Notes: a model not told the origin generated them from the letters alone. A stretch of 64,000 nucleotides of DNA from Cerrena zonata (GCA_038087015.1 JASBNA010000033.1:186001-250000), one strand, 5' to 3'; shown: positions 1 through 10,611, numbered from the stretch's first letter. Numbers and translations: made by a program.

Positions 1-1
1 T

Positions 2-1644
2 AACTGTCAACGTTACACTCTCAATTTCAATCGTGAACAAATGGATGAAAATATTTTGGAAGATATTAACCCATCTTTATTACGTACTTTAGGATTGAGA
101 GAAGGTGATATTTTACGAGTCATGAAATTCTTGGATAATAAATTCAATAGAAAGAGTCATGCAGAAGAGGTTCCAGCAAATACTGGAAGCTTGTTCACTG
201 AGTCTTCTGGTGCTTTGAAAAACAATTCAAATAGTGAAATCTCTAAAGTCAGTGCCAAAGCATTACCTTCTCCATCACCTAATAAGACTGTCGAACAACA
301 ATCACAAGAAAATAAATTTGAGGATGATGCTTGGGCGGTAAAACCTGCTGCAAGATCCAATGAAGATCTTTCAAAACCAAGTTCTCGCCCTCAAACTCCT
401 CAATACACTGGTTCATTGCAAGACTTGGTTAATATTAAGCCATTGGAACTGAATAACAAGCCAGCAGTACCTGAGAAAGACAGACCCTGTTAATGCACCT
501 CCAGCTGCTTCAGTTACGCCTTCCGCCCCTGCTCTTACTCCTGTAAAGACTGGTAGCTTGGTTCAACCGGGTGATCAATTCTCTGTTCAGAAAACTGGAG
601 GTGGATTGGCTAGTCAAACTACCGGTAACTTCAAACCAGTTTCCGCTCAACAAACCGGTAACTTGATTCCTGCCCAACCAACCGGGTTTGCTCCAATTAC
701 TGCTCAACCTACCGGTTTCATGCCAATTCAACCAACTGGATTTGTTCCAGTACAAGCAACTGGTATTTTACAACCTCAAATTACATTCGGTATTGTTCCC
801 TTACAAACTGGAGCTACTACTTTCACTGCTCAAAAAACTGGTCCTCAATCCACTATGCCAACAACTTCATTCAACCAGCTTCCTATGCAACCAACTTTAC
901 AAACTGGTAATGTCACTATGCCCCAAACCTCTTTCGGCAGCCAACCAACTGGCGGTAACATGCCTCAAACCAGCTTCGGGGGTCAATCAACTGGTGGATT
1001 TATGTCTATTCAAAATACTGCTTCAATGGTTCCAACCCAACGTACTGGTGGATTCGTGCCACAATCTGCGTTTGGCCAGCAAATTACCGGTGGTGCTAAT
1101 TTAAGCCAAACTTCATTTGGAGGACAACCAACTGGTGGATTCCCTCAAACCTCATTTGGGTCAACCCACTGGTGGATTCCCACAAACCTCATTCGGTCAA
1201 CCTGCTCAGCAATTCCCACAAACCTCATTTGGGGGTCAACCAACCGGCGGCTTTCAACAACCAAACCAATTCCCACAAAATACATTTGGCCAACCAGCTC
1301 AACAGTTCCCACAAACATCATTCGGACAACCAGCTCAACAGTTCCCGCAAACTACATTTGGACAACCGCAACAGTTTCCTCAACAAGGTTTTGCTCAACC
1401 TGATATGAATCAAATGACCAACATGTTCCAGAACACCGGTATAAGCAGCCCAAATACTTTTGGCCAAGCACAACCAAATACAACCTTTGGTCAACAACCT
1501 ACCTTTGATGGATTCAATCAACCCTTACAAGCTCAACCAACTGGTGCTGGTTTTGGTAATGCGCCTGGATCGTTACAACCACAACCAACTGGTAAAAGAG
1601 CAAACCTTCAATCTGCCACCCCTGACAATCCATTTGGATTCTGA
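2..1644 (+). CDS. SLA1: Endocytic actin-patch adaptor Sla1, C-terminal part, two frameshifts
   Basis: Sla1 is a cortical actin-patch scaffold linking cargo and clathrin to the actin machinery. The gene enters from the left edge, already open in frame at base 2. The first segment holds the SAM-like SHD2 region (LRTLGLREGD). The rest is the Sla1 tail of about twenty Gln/Thr/Gly repeats of the LxxQxTG type, which in this family are phosphorylated by Ark1/Prk1 kinases, with many PQTSFG units. It ends in DNPFGF, an NPF motif expected for an Sla1 C-terminus. The reading frame changes twice: from the first frame (stop at 491-493) to the next near 474-488, and again at a GGG run at 1157-1159. Each change is explained by one extra base, leaving about 546 residues in the window. 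The downstream frames keep repeat coding perfectly, so assembly error or very recent mutation is likelier than decay. Identity is certain; intactness is not. Confidence 0.93.
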
Positions 1645-2031
1645 GACACTTTCCATGGTACCATGTTCTATTCTTACATCAACTCATACTGCAAAAGTTA
1701 AGTTTGTTATTTTTCAATTTTTTTTTTCATCATTTTCATTTTCCTTTTACCTTTCTTTGATTTCGATTGAGTTTTCTTTTATCATGTTTATTCTACAAAA
1801 CTATTTTAGTTTTTAATTCTGCTCTAGTTTGTACTAATTCAGAGTCATTTTAGATTCAACTATAAATGTTTGATTTCCTATTTATATACGTCTTTTAATA
1901 GAGTTTGAGCGCGAGACAAAATTGTAACACTTTTTAACAGCCACGGGAGACACCTACCACTTCTCCAATTATCACCATATAAAGCTAACACTTGGTAATT
2001 GAGATTACGATTTAATCTATTTTTGATAAGC
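1645..2031. other. Intergenic SLA1-IME4
   Basis: The first half is T-rich and is probably the SLA1 3' untranslated/termination region. The second half is the presumed promoter of the IME4-like gene. No repeat or RNA gene was recognised. Confidence 0.6.
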
Positions 2032-3642
2032 ATGTTTTATGATAACTCGGACTTGCGAGTTTTTGCCAAAATTCTTTTGAGTGGTGAATATAATGTTACC
2101 GCTAGCCAGATCAGAGGAGATCTCTTAAGGATCTATACAATTTTTATTAAAGAGCAAAAGAGTTTGAAAGTTCCATTGAAAACTTTGGAAGATTTTGTTG
2201 AGTACTTAATTGAATTCAATGAAATAAGTGGATCGGCGCTTCTTTGGAGCCCTCCTTTAACGAATGATATTCTTAAGGATGTCTCATATTTGAAAGGACC
2301 AAAATTGATTACCTTCAACAAGACCAAACTTGAATATGTATGCAATGTTGAAAAGAAGACAAAAGATGCACAAATGGTCAAGTTTGCTTCTAGTAATATC
2401 GACAAGGATTTGGATAATTCTTCCAAGTTAGTATCACTTTTGAGTGGTCCAGTCCATACAACACTTCAAATAGAAGTTCCTGAATCCAAGTTGGTAAGCG
2501 AATACCACCAAGATTATCAGATGTTGGAAGACTTATTGAAGAAGCCTACCGCTCAACAAGATTTGGTAAAAGCAAGAGCTAAACTTATGACTATCAAAAA
2601 GCCCTTTTTTGAAATTTGCACCGACTCAAATCATGTTAACAAACTTTCAAATGTGATTAATAAAAATGGAAATTCAAAACCACTTATCAAGGTAAATTCG
2701 TCTGAGACAAACGCTAGATTACATAAAATGATTCAAGATTCTCGTAATCTGATCTCATTAGAAGTATTCAAATGCTCACATAATAAAATCCATTATTTGC
2801 CCATATATGGCTATCATACAGATCCCAGCTTGGGTGATTGTTCTTATTTGGATACTTGTCATAAGTTGAAGACATGTCGCTATTTACATTATTACACCTT
2901 GAGTCCCACGAGTAAGAACAATTCACCTGGCCCAAAAAAGCTGGGAGTCAGCACAAAGGAGCGTATTTCCTTCGAGTACACTATTGGAGATTGCTTTAAC
3001 GAGTTTAATAAGCCTCAAGTGCCAGCGCAGTGGATCAACTGTGATGTTAGATATTTACCACTTTCAATCTTGGGTAAATTCGCAGCCATAATCTCTGACC
3101 CGGCATGGAATATCCACATGAACTTACCTTATGGTACGTGCAAAGACCATGAGTTATTGGAGCTTCCGGTACAGCAGTTGCAGGATGAAGGTATCATGTT
3201 ATTATGGGTTACTGGGCGCTCGATCGAAATCGGAAGAAGAGCGCTAATTAAATGGGGGTATAAGGTTTCCAATGAGATGATTTGGATTAAATTGAACCAG
3301 TTGAAAAGAACAATTGTAACCGGAAGAACCGGACACTGGTTGAACCACTCCAAAGAGCATTTATTGGTTGGGGTTAAAGGTAATCCACCATGGCTCAACA
3401 AAATGGTGGATATGGATATCATTGTCAGTGCTACTAGAGAGACCCTGAGAAAACCCGATGAAGTTTATGAGATTGTAGAGAGAGTAGTGGGGAAGCATGC
3501 AAGAAAACTTGAAATGTTCGGAAGAGACCATAATGTTAGACCAGGATGGATGAGTACGTACACCACGTTTGCTTTATTGCCACCATATACTAACGACTGC
3601 TTTAGCCATTGGGAACCAGTTAACCGGAACCTCACTACATGA
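2032..3642 (+). CDS. IME4: MT-A70 family mRNA N6-adenosine methyltransferase (Ime4/METTL3-like)
   Basis: Predicted catalytic subunit of the nuclear m6A writer; Ime4 in budding yeast promotes meiotic entry. The ATG at 2032 gives 536 residues; the open frame extends to 1999 but without an earlier ATG. Around residues 265-288 is the second METTL3-type CCCH zinc finger (SLGDCSYLDTC, then CRYLHY). The methyltransferase domain runs from about residue 350 to the end: LPYGT, LLWVTGR, the target-recognition stretch RTGHWLNHSKEHLLVGVKG, KPDE, and ELFGR-like MFGRDHNVRPGW. The canonical DPPW catalytic motif reads DPAW (D356-W359). CTG codon 3445-3447 aligns with the serine of the family motif SHKPDE, supporting CUG-Ser decoding. 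The family assignment is firm; activity with Ala at the third motif position is unproven. Confidence 0.95.
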   Translation: MFYDNSDLRVFAKILLSGEYNVTASQIRGDLLRIYTIFIKEQKSLKVPLKTLEDFVEYLIEFNEISGSALLWSPPLTNDILKDVSYLKGPKLITFNKTKLEYVCNVEKKTKDAQMVKFASSNIDKDLDNSSKLVSLLSGPVHTTLQIEVPESKLVSEYHQDYQMLEDLLKKPTAQQDLVKARAKLMTIKKPFFEICTDSNHVNKLSNVINKNGNSKPLIKVNSSETNARLHKMIQDSRNLISLEVFKCSHNKIHYLPIYGYHTDPSLGDCSYLDTCHKLKTCRYLHYYTLSPTSKNNSPGPKKLGVSTKERISFEYTIGDCFNEFNKPQVPAQWINCDVRYLPLSILGKFAAIISDPAWNIHMNLPYGTCKDHELLELPVQQLQDEGIMLLWVTGRSIEIGRRALIKWGYKVSNEMIWIKLNQLKRTIVTGRTGHWLNHSKEHLLVGVKGNPPWLNKMVDMDIIVSATRETLRKPDEVYEIVERVVGKHARKLEMFGRDHNVRPGWMSTYTTFALLPPYTNDCFSHWEPVNRNLTT

Positions 3643-3754
3643 AAAAGATGTTCTTACAAAATATAATGGCCACAAAACAAATCAAAAATAAGTAATCATG
3701 AGTAAACAACAAATATATAAAATGACATAAACGCGTTATCTTTTAGTAGAGATA

Positions 3755-4331
3755 CTAGGTAGATTCTTCCCTTTTGCTTTTAGCCCTAAATTCTCTAACT
3801 TTGATTCCAGCTTGGTTATCCATTTTCTTTTTCAAGTCTGGTCTGTAGCCTAACCAAAAGGCAACTTCAAAAGAAACAAAGAACGGGGCTAAAACAAGAG
3901 CTTGGAGAAGGTTATCGAGTAAAGCAGGCGACCTTTTTTCAAAAACTGCATGCCAGTAGAACTGAGCTAACCAAGAAACAACATGGGCAATAACCTGCAA
4001 TGTGAACAAACTGTTCTTTATTTATAAAAGTATAGTTATTGAGATCTTGATAGACATGTTTAGCAAGATATGCATACCCGGTTATCAAAGCCCAAGTGGG
4101 TACTCCTACTTTCCAGTCATTCAAAATGTAAAAAACCCCATAACTCCATGCCAATAACGATCCCAAGTTCACTTGGGGGTAGTCATCACCCAATACGTTA
4201 TGCACACTCAAAAAGGTGATGGCAGAGAGTAGAATAATCGGAATACACATCAAATGTATCGCAACATTCTTCTGGTTGAAGTGGTACGATCTGTAGAACA
4301 CAAGGTGTTTTTCAATATCAAACAAGGACAT
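3755..4331 (-). CDS. MPO1: Mpo1-like fatty-acid alpha-dioxygenase (DUF962), frameshifted
   Basis: Mpo1 is an ER membrane Fe(II) dioxygenase that removes one carbon from 2-hydroxy fatty acids during phytosphingosine breakdown. The ATG at 4331 gives an N-terminus (MSLFDIEKHLVFYRSYH) matching the family, in which HxxxN and H residues bind metal. Membrane segments follow, then the conserved block FEKRSPALLDNLLQALVLAP. The two halves are in different frames and join near 3994-3995 (CC on the plus strand). Removing one base gives a continuous protein of about 191 residues with the expected order HIAVIAHVVSWLAQF. I considered an intron, since a GTATGC lies upstream, but splicing there would delete conserved residues and break frame. 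A CACGTG site lies about 100 bp upstream. The identity is good; the shift may be a sequence error. Confidence 0.88.
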
Positions 4332-4806
4332 GGCTATCGAGTATTCAACTAAAGCATCAAGAATCAGAAGAATCCCAGTCGGTTTTATAATGAAAAATGA
4401 CTTGTGGAGCAGAAAAACATGAGGGGAATCCTCACGTGACAGTAAACTCACTTGTTTCGAGCGCAGTTCTGTCATTTTTTTCACGTATTGTTTTCACTAG
4501 TTTCGAGATAACAAATCAATAAGGTTATATTTCGGATTGTTTCGAAGAATTAAGGGGAGCCCAGGACCATGGGTTGCTACGGGAGGGTTCTGACTGGGGT
4601 GTTCTGGTGTGAGCGAAAGCTTCAAGGGGTGAAGAGCACCCTGTCATTCTTCCTCGGCTACACGTCAAGACAATGGGAAACCGTTGGACTATTGTTGCAA
4701 CCAAATTTAAATTTGTATGCAAATATAATCTCGAGTCTTTGAATTTTTTTTTTTTTTTTTAACTTATTTATTAACGTTATTTTATACACATTTATGGAAC
4801 AGTAGG
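4332..4806. other. Intergenic MPO1-STT3
   Basis: Upstream side of MPO1 and downstream side of STT3. It holds a TCACGTGAC palindrome (4432-4440) and a 20-base T-tract near 4741-4760 just beyond the STT3 stop. Short open frames here lack ATG starts or family similarity. Confidence 0.6.
4432..4440. promoter_or_regulatory. Cbf1-type CACGTG site upstream of MPO1
   Basis: TCACGTGAC palindrome about 100 bp before the MPO1 start. This is the consensus for Cbf1-class bHLH factors; binding is inferred from sequence only. Similar sites occur upstream of SDH3 and in the 26-kb region. Confidence 0.45.
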
Positions 4807-7044
4807 CTAAACCCTCAAGTCTAAGTTTGGTTTCTTGATGATTCTCTTTCTTTTGGATTGTTGTTCGCCTGCAGATTTATCAAAAGCACTGGCGTCATGT
4901 AAGTCTCTTCCTACATTATCCAAATCTTTGACTTTATAAATTCTGACAATCCAGTTTTGAGAAGTGAATGCTTCTTCGATGACATTCAATTCAGGAGCCA
5001 TATCAGCCGGGATGTTTTGGTTTCTAACACGATCAGCACCATCTCTTCCACCGTATAATTCAGTGAATCTATAGTAAGACATCTTATACATTAAAGATTC
5101 TCTCATGGCTTTGGATGCGTCTTTATCCATTTTGTATTCACCTCGTTCAGTGAAGAAATCTCGTTCGTGAATTTCATCCGGCCAAATACCTTCGGAGATT
5201 CTTACCATCCATAAGAATTTATTGATATCGTCTCCGGAATAACCAATTAAACCACCAAAGATAACCAAGACATAATCAACGTCGTGTTGTCTTAAGATCT
5301 TGTAAGAGACTTCTTCGTTGGAACACATTGCTTTACCGACGGTGGCAATGTGAGTGTTATTCCAAGTATTGTTATCAACTAAAGTGGTACGATCTGCCAT
5401 ACCACCAATTTGATATCCATAATCCCACCAAGCCATAACTTTGGTATCTTCTGGAGTGTTCATTCTTAACCAATAGTAGGCTTCTCTATAATCATCAATG
5501 ATATTTTGGGATCCATCGGGGCCTCTGGAAGCTAAAACAACCGATGGTGATGAATAAGCATTAGAAGTGACCCAAGTACAATGTAAAACAAAGTAGAAAA
5601 GGTAAAAAGCAAATGATAATAAAACAATTAACTTCGAAGCAATTTGGAAAATTGGGAGTTTGTTGGCTTTTTTTGGTTTGGACGATTTTTCATCAGAAGA
5701 AGATTCGGAAGAATCATCTTGGAAAAGATCAACAATGTTTAAGTAGACATCAAATAACTTAGATAAAGCAATAGCTGCAGAAACACAAATGATTGGAGTT
5801 AAAGTTAACATTAATCTAACCATAACACCGGCAAAGTAAGAACATAAAATACCATAAATAATGACAAATACATGTTCATCTTTCAATTCTTGGAAAACCA
5901 AATAAAGACCAGCTGGGAATAACCAAATCAACATATTGGTATCGAAAAAGAAAGCTGGCCAAGCAGTTGGCTGATGTTCAGAAACTGAAGCAATGATTGG
6001 AATGTGAATTTTAGCATAGTTTGTGTCCCACAAAGAATAGAAACGACCAGTCCAAGGAGCAATCCATCCTAATGCAGTTAAGGCAAATAATGAACCAATA
6101 CCTAATAAGGTAACCAAGGATAAAGAAACAACTAAAAATGTTTTAAATTGTTGAGATGGAATTTTAGATTTAACATAATCACCAAAGGCAACTAATTGTA
6201 ATAATCCAAAAACACCAAATGCAGCCATATGATCATTTGATCTAATTGGTAAAAACCCAACAAATGGAATTTGCATTGAGGCCAAAGTACCCAAAGCATA
6301 CCAAGTAGTATAAGCAGTATAATGTCTGTGATTATAACGACCCATTAAAATTAAAACAAAAATATGTAAAGGAATCAAATTGGTAATGAAAACATAACCA
6401 CCCCAAGCAGAAACCATATAGAAATAGAAAAGGGCGGTCAATGTACCGTAGAAAACACTACCTGATTTCATTGATTTGATCCAGAAATAAAAGGTAGCCA
6501 TTAATAAAGTAATGGCAATAGCTTCATTATCATAAGAACCAGCAACAGATCTTGAAATATAACCTGGAGCAATACCCATGAAAATTGCCGCTAATAAACC
6601 TGCATTTGAATCTTTCATTTCTTTAGTTAAGAAATAAGTTGAAATAGCAGTTAAACCTGAAAATGCAGGTGCTAATAAAACACAAATATTTCTAATATCA
6701 ACTGGTAAGCGCAACCATTCTCTTAAGAAATGCCAAATTACACCAGAAGTTACCATTAAACCAGGGTATAAAGTACCACCGGTAACTCTACCTAAGGGAT
6801 ACCAAGTTCTAGTATCGAACCAATTTAAAAATTCATAAAATGAATGAGTAACCAAATATTTGGTAGCTCTAAAATTGAACCATGGATCGAATTCATGAAT
6901 AATACTTTCAAATCTAATCACCGAAAACAATCTCGAAGTAATTGCTGCACCAGCAATTGAAATGAAAATGATTACTTGAAGTAAGGTTCGAATGGTTTCA
7001 ATATTGACTCCCAACACTTTCAATTGAGTTTTAGGAGATGCCAT
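4807..7044 (-). CDS. STT3: Oligosaccharyltransferase catalytic subunit Stt3
   Basis: Transfers the preassembled glycan from dolichol pyrophosphate to Asn-X-Ser/Thr sequons in the ER lumen. The ATG at 7044 gives 745 residues, close to the yeast length (about 718); the extra 21 codons upstream lack an ATG. The first lumenal loop has the conserved FDPWFNFRAT, followed by about a dozen membrane segments. A charged Ser-rich stretch (DDSSESSSDEKSSKPKK) lies in one cytosolic loop. The lumenal domain has the signature WWDYG at residues 539-543 and the DNNTWNNTH block. It ends with a Lys/Arg-rich tail. The frame is intact and conserved throughout. Confidence 0.98.
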   Translation of the reverse strand: MASPKTQLKVLGVNIETIRTLLQVIIFISIAGAAITSRLFSVIRFESIIHEFDPWFNFRATKYLVTHSFYEFLNWFDTRTWYPLGRVTGGTLYPGLMVTSGVIWHFLREWLRLPVDIRNICVLLAPAFSGLTAISTYFLTKEMKDSNAGLLAAIFMGIAPGYISRSVAGSYDNEAIAITLLMATFYFWIKSMKSGSVFYGTLTALFYFYMVSAWGGYVFITNLIPLHIFVLILMGRYNHRHYTAYTTWYALGTLASMQIPFVGFLPIRSNDHMAAFGVFGLLQLVAFGDYVKSKIPSQQFKTFLVVSLSLVTLLGIGSLFALTALGWIAPWTGRFYSLWDTNYAKIHIPIIASVSEHQPTAWPAFFFDTNMLIWLFPAGLYLVFQELKDEHVFVIIYGILCSYFAGVMVRLMLTLTPIICVSAAIALSKLFDVYLNIVDLFQDDSSESSSDEKSSKPKKANKLPIFQIASKLIVLLSFAFYLFYFVLHCTWVTSNAYSSPSVVLASRGPDGSQNIIDDYREAYYWLRMNTPEDTKVMAWWDYGYQIGGMADRTTLVDNNTWNNTHIATVGKAMCSNEEVSYKILRQHDVDYVLVIFGGLIGYSGDDINKFLWMVRISEGIWPDEIHERDFFTERGEYKMDKDASKAMRESLMYKMSYYRFTELYGGRDGADRVRNQNIPADMAPELNVIEEAFTSQNWIVRIYKVKDLDNVGRDLHDASAFDKSAGEQQSKRKRIIKKPNLDLRV

Positions 7045-7477
7045 CTTGATTTTCTTGACCTTCCTGATATCAATGACAATGATGATTGATTCCAACCAAA
7101 CGTTCAATCAAAATGATAAGCAATCTATGGGATATTCTAAATCAATCGATTGTAAATTCAAGAAGATTCAATAATCAATAAATCGATATTCAAACACCAC
7201 CGTGTTGTTTGTGAGAATTTTCCAATTTTCAAAAAAGAAAAAAAAAAAAAAAAAAAAAGTATAGCCATTGTGTGCAGTACTCAACCTCTCTATCAAACCG
7301 TGCACCGGCTTGCAAATACTTACGTCTATCAATTTTATTAGCATTATATGTAAATCTATAAAGAGTCCGATATAGACGGGATCCGAGTCTACTAAAACCA
7401 ATTCCTAAGAAAGATCTAGGAAAAAGAAAAAAAAAAAGAAAAAGAAAAAAAAGAAAAATAAAAACGGTATAAAGTAA
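7045..7477. other. Intergenic STT3-PIB2
   Basis: STT3 promoter and PIB2 3' flank. Contains a long A-rich tract (about 7230-7258) and a purine-rich A/G tract (about 7421-7460). No gene was recognised; the overlapping open frames are antisense shadows or lack ATG. Confidence 0.6.
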
Positions 7478-10009
7478 TTAAAAAGAACTCCAACTCCAAT
7501 TTGCAGGCACACTTCCGACAAGTTGATCAGATCTTGGGTTTGGATTTTTGGAGTTATCGACCGAGTCAGGGTTGTAGTCACTGGGCTGTTTATTTTTCCT
7601 AGGGGAAATGTTACCATTAGAATGTAAGGAGGGAGGGTTACCACGAGGTAAATCAGATAACTTATCAGCAAAGTCGTTATCAGGATCGGTTTGCGAGTCA
7701 TCATGATGCATGGAGATGGAGTGATTTAGACTTGGGGTTGAATTAATATCAACACCAAACTCAATTCTCATGAAATCATTATAAGCTTCAATACAATTAT
7801 CACATACTTTTGATAAAGTTCCTCTACCACCAGTGGTAAATTGAGCCAAATGATTAATATATAAATAATGGGAGGTATGTTCTTTACAATAAATACCACC
7901 ACACTTACGACAATGATGTCTTCTTTCGAAGAAATTAAAATATTTGGGGCACCCTTGGATTTGGCATTTGATCACACTTTCATCTTTTAACCAGTGTTTT
8001 CTTGTTGGTGCAGCTTTCAAAATATGTTCATATTTTTTCTTATTTAAAGTGTAAGGCCCAGTAGATGAAATTGGAGATGATATCAAAGGGGAAGAAGGGG
8101 ACGAGTCATTTGACATATTTGAATCAAATGATCTGATGGAGTTTCTTGAAGAGGATGTATCTTTTGAAGAAGATTGGTTCGATATTCCGTGGTGTCTATC
8201 CATTTCTACCCCACCATTAATTAAATGTTGAGGATTCCCATTAGGTTGGTTTGAACCGTTAATTGGTAGAGGAGATGGTAAATCATCATTAAGGGTCATT
8301 CTTAAAACTGCTGGAACATACATTGGGCTTCTAAAACCTTTCAATTGTTTAATTTGTTTATCTTTAGGGTATTGATGAAGATTATTTGGGTGAGAAGTAA
8401 GGTTTGGTTGTGCTGGAAGAGGAGCAGGAGGGTGATTAGTGGAAGGAGCAGGAGGAGGGAAGTGAGTGAATTGAGAAGGATGATTATTTTCTTGATGAGG
8501 ATGTAATTGAGGAAAGTGGTTTTGTTGATTTTGTTGGATTGGTAATTGAGGCAATGGAGAGGGTTGAATACTTGACATACCAGTAACATTTCTTCTTACA
8601 TTCATATTCGAAGGAGGAGTTACCGCGGCAGGAACCATTTTATTTGAGGTTGAAGGTTTAAAATTTGACAAATGATTTTGACGAACTTCGTTATGATAAT
8701 TAATGATTGGTTTAGTATTATCATTTTTAGGAGAAATATTATTTTGATTTTGATCAATTTCCGGTAATCTTGGTAAATTTGAAGGGTTTTTATTATTTGA
8801 AGGGTTTTCTGAATTTTTTGATTTAAAAGAACCTGGAGATTTCCCAGAGTTGTTTAAGCCATTTAAAGCAAGGTTAATTGAGGTTGAAGTTGAAGAAGAA
8901 ATTGATTTACTTATTTGATTTTTATTATTTGCATCTTCAGTATTATTATTTTTATTAATGATATTGTTATTGGATTGACGGGTTAAACTTGCAAAAGATG
9001 ATAAGTCAACTTCTGCTGGTTGATAAGGTTGGGATTTTTTAACCGGGTTATTTTGTTGTTTATTTATTTTAATTGATGAATCTTCGATTTTATCATCAGT
9101 ATTTTTGAACGGAATTGGTGATAAACTTAATTTTTTCAATGCATTGATGGTTAATCTTTGTTGTTGTAGTAAAACCTCTTGATCATCTTGATCATCTTGA
9201 TTAGCTTTATTTTGATGTTCATTAATGGTTAACTTAATTTTTTCATTATTCAATTTTGAATCGGAACTTGACTTATCAGATTGATCGTTAAAGGGTAATT
9301 GTTGGCCAATGACTATATTATCATTATTTTTCAAATTAGAAATACTTGATAAGACCGGAGCTTGAATGAAAGATTGGAAATTTTTAGATGAACCAAATCC
9401 GTTAATTGAATTTTGGTTATTTTTAGAAATATTTTGATTATCATTACTAACATTACTATTATTTCTTTGAAAATTTGGAGGATTCTTAATGGACTGTTGT
9501 TTTAATGATTTCAATGAAGCAGTGGATAAAACTGATTGGATTGAATGGGCTCTGGGTTTACGAACGTCTTTCTTTTTAAAAGTTAAATCTGATGAATTTT
9601 CTAATTTTGAATCTTCTTCTTCAACTACACTGCTATCATTACTTTTATCATGTTCTTCATCGGTTTTTTCTTCCATCACCTCCTTATCATTCAGTTTATC
9701 TTCGTCTTTTGTCCCTTCATCAATATCTTCGTCTTTTGCCCCTTCACGAGTATCTTCGTCTTTTGTCCCTTCACGAATATCTTCGTCTTTTGTCCCTTCA
9801 TGAATAGTTTCTGGAGTCCCCTGCTGTTTACTATCGGGTATTTTAGAGGAGGGGATTGATTCATACACTGTTTGGGATGGTTTATCGAAATCTTCTTCTG
9901 GAGTATGGGATACAGTAAACGTAGCACTGGCAGTTGAACCACTGGCTATATTAGAACTCAGATTACCGGGATTAACCTGACTATTATCTGAATCGATTGA
10001 ATTATTCAT
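7478..10009 (-). CDS. PIB2: Vacuolar FYVE-domain TORC1 regulator Pib2
   Basis: Pib2 binds PI3P on the vacuole and activates TORC1 in response to glutamine. The 843-residue frame starts at ATG 10009. The N-terminal two thirds is low-complexity Asn/Ser/Gln sequence and contains four imperfect copies of an EGTKDED-type repeat (about residues 67-105). A FYVE zinc finger occupies about residues 670-755, with RRHHCRKCGGIYC and paired CxxC/CxxxxC ligands. The C-terminus is NWSWSSF, matching the short tail essential for TORC1 activation in yeast Pib2. FYVE plus tail separates it from Pib1 and Fab1. No frame disruption was seen. Confidence 0.93.
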   Translation of the reverse strand: MNNSIDSDNSQVNPGNLSSNIASGSTASATFTVSHTPEEDFDKPSQTVYESIPSSKIPDSKQQGTPETIHEGTKDEDIREGTKDEDTREGAKDEDIDEGTKDEDKLNDKEVMEEKTDEEHDKSNDSSVVEEEDSKLENSSDLTFKKKDVRKPRAHSIQSVLSTASLKSLKQQSIKNPPNFQRNNSNVSNDNQNISKNNQNSINGFGSSKNFQSFIQAPVLSSISNLKNNDNIVIGQQLPFNDQSDKSSSDSKLNNEKIKLTINEHQNKANQDDQDDQEVLLQQQRLTINALKKLSLSPIPFKNTDDKIEDSSIKINKQQNNPVKKSQPYQPAEVDLSSFASLTRQSNNNIINKNNNTEDANNKNQISKSISSSTSTSINLALNGLNNSGKSPGSFKSKNSENPSNNKNPSNLPRLPEIDQNQNNISPKNDNTKPIINYHNEVRQNHLSNFKPSTSNKMVPAAVTPPSNMNVRRNVTGMSSIQPSPLPQLPIQQNQQNHFPQLHPHQENNHPSQFTHFPPPAPSTNHPPAPLPAQPNLTSHPNNLHQYPKDKQIKQLKGFRSPMYVPAVLRMTLNDDLPSPLPINGSNQPNGNPQHLINGGVEMDRHHGISNQSSSKDTSSSRNSIRSFDSNMSNDSSPSSPLISSPISSTGPYTLNKKKYEHILKAAPTRKHWLKDESVIKCQIQGCPKYFNFFERRHHCRKCGGIYCKEHTSHYLYINHLAQFTTGGRGTLSKVCDNCIEAYNDFMRIEFGVDINSTPSLNHSISMHHDDSQTDPDNDFADKLSDLPRGNPPSLHSNGNISPRKNKQPSDYNPDSVDNSKNPNPRSDQLVGSVPANWSWSSF

Positions 10010-10385
10010 AACAATAAGTATAAATGCAATAACTTTTTTAGCAAAAAGAGGGTCAGAACTTCTCTTGGAATAACACTAGACGAGGAGCTAGTGGGATATA
10101 ATATACCTACCTATTGGATGAAACTGCTGTATTGATAAGGAAAAGGAGTATGACCAGCCGCCGTTATAACAACCAGAAAAAAGATTTGACAAAAAGACCC
10201 AATAGACAAAACACCCAATATTTCCAGTGAGAAACTAGTATGCCAGGAGTATCAACTTATGATATCATGTTGTTAAGATGATCTTAGGTCCTGGCAACTA
10301 CTTACGTTACTAATCTTAGATGGCCCATGCTGGAAATACGTGGATCTTCGTACGAATACTGTAAGCACTACTGAACTCGAATTCT

Positions 10386-10513
10386 GAACTATATGACCTA
10401 TGAACTATGAACTATGAACTATGAACTATGAACTATGAACTATGACCTATGAACTATGGACTATGAACTATGACCTATGAACTACTATGAACTACTATGA
10501 ACTACTATGAACG
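10386..10513. repeat. Minisatellite, GAACTAT 7-mer passing into GAACTACTAT 10-mer
   Basis: About eleven tandem 7-bp units with single-base variants (GACCTAT, GGACTAT), followed by about four 10-bp units that look like the 7-mer with an inserted ACT. Non-coding; seen directly. Confidence 0.9.
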
Positions 10514-10611
10514 ATACTACGAACTATACTCAATTATATGACTATGACACTCATGAATACCAATTATACCACTGTCGACACGCTACGACGTGATGATACC
10601 GCCGTGAACTA

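Noticed and set aside
3994..4060. Intron in MPO1 (GTATGC to CAG)
   Set aside because: Splicing would remove conserved residues and leave the wrong frame; one-base indel fits better.
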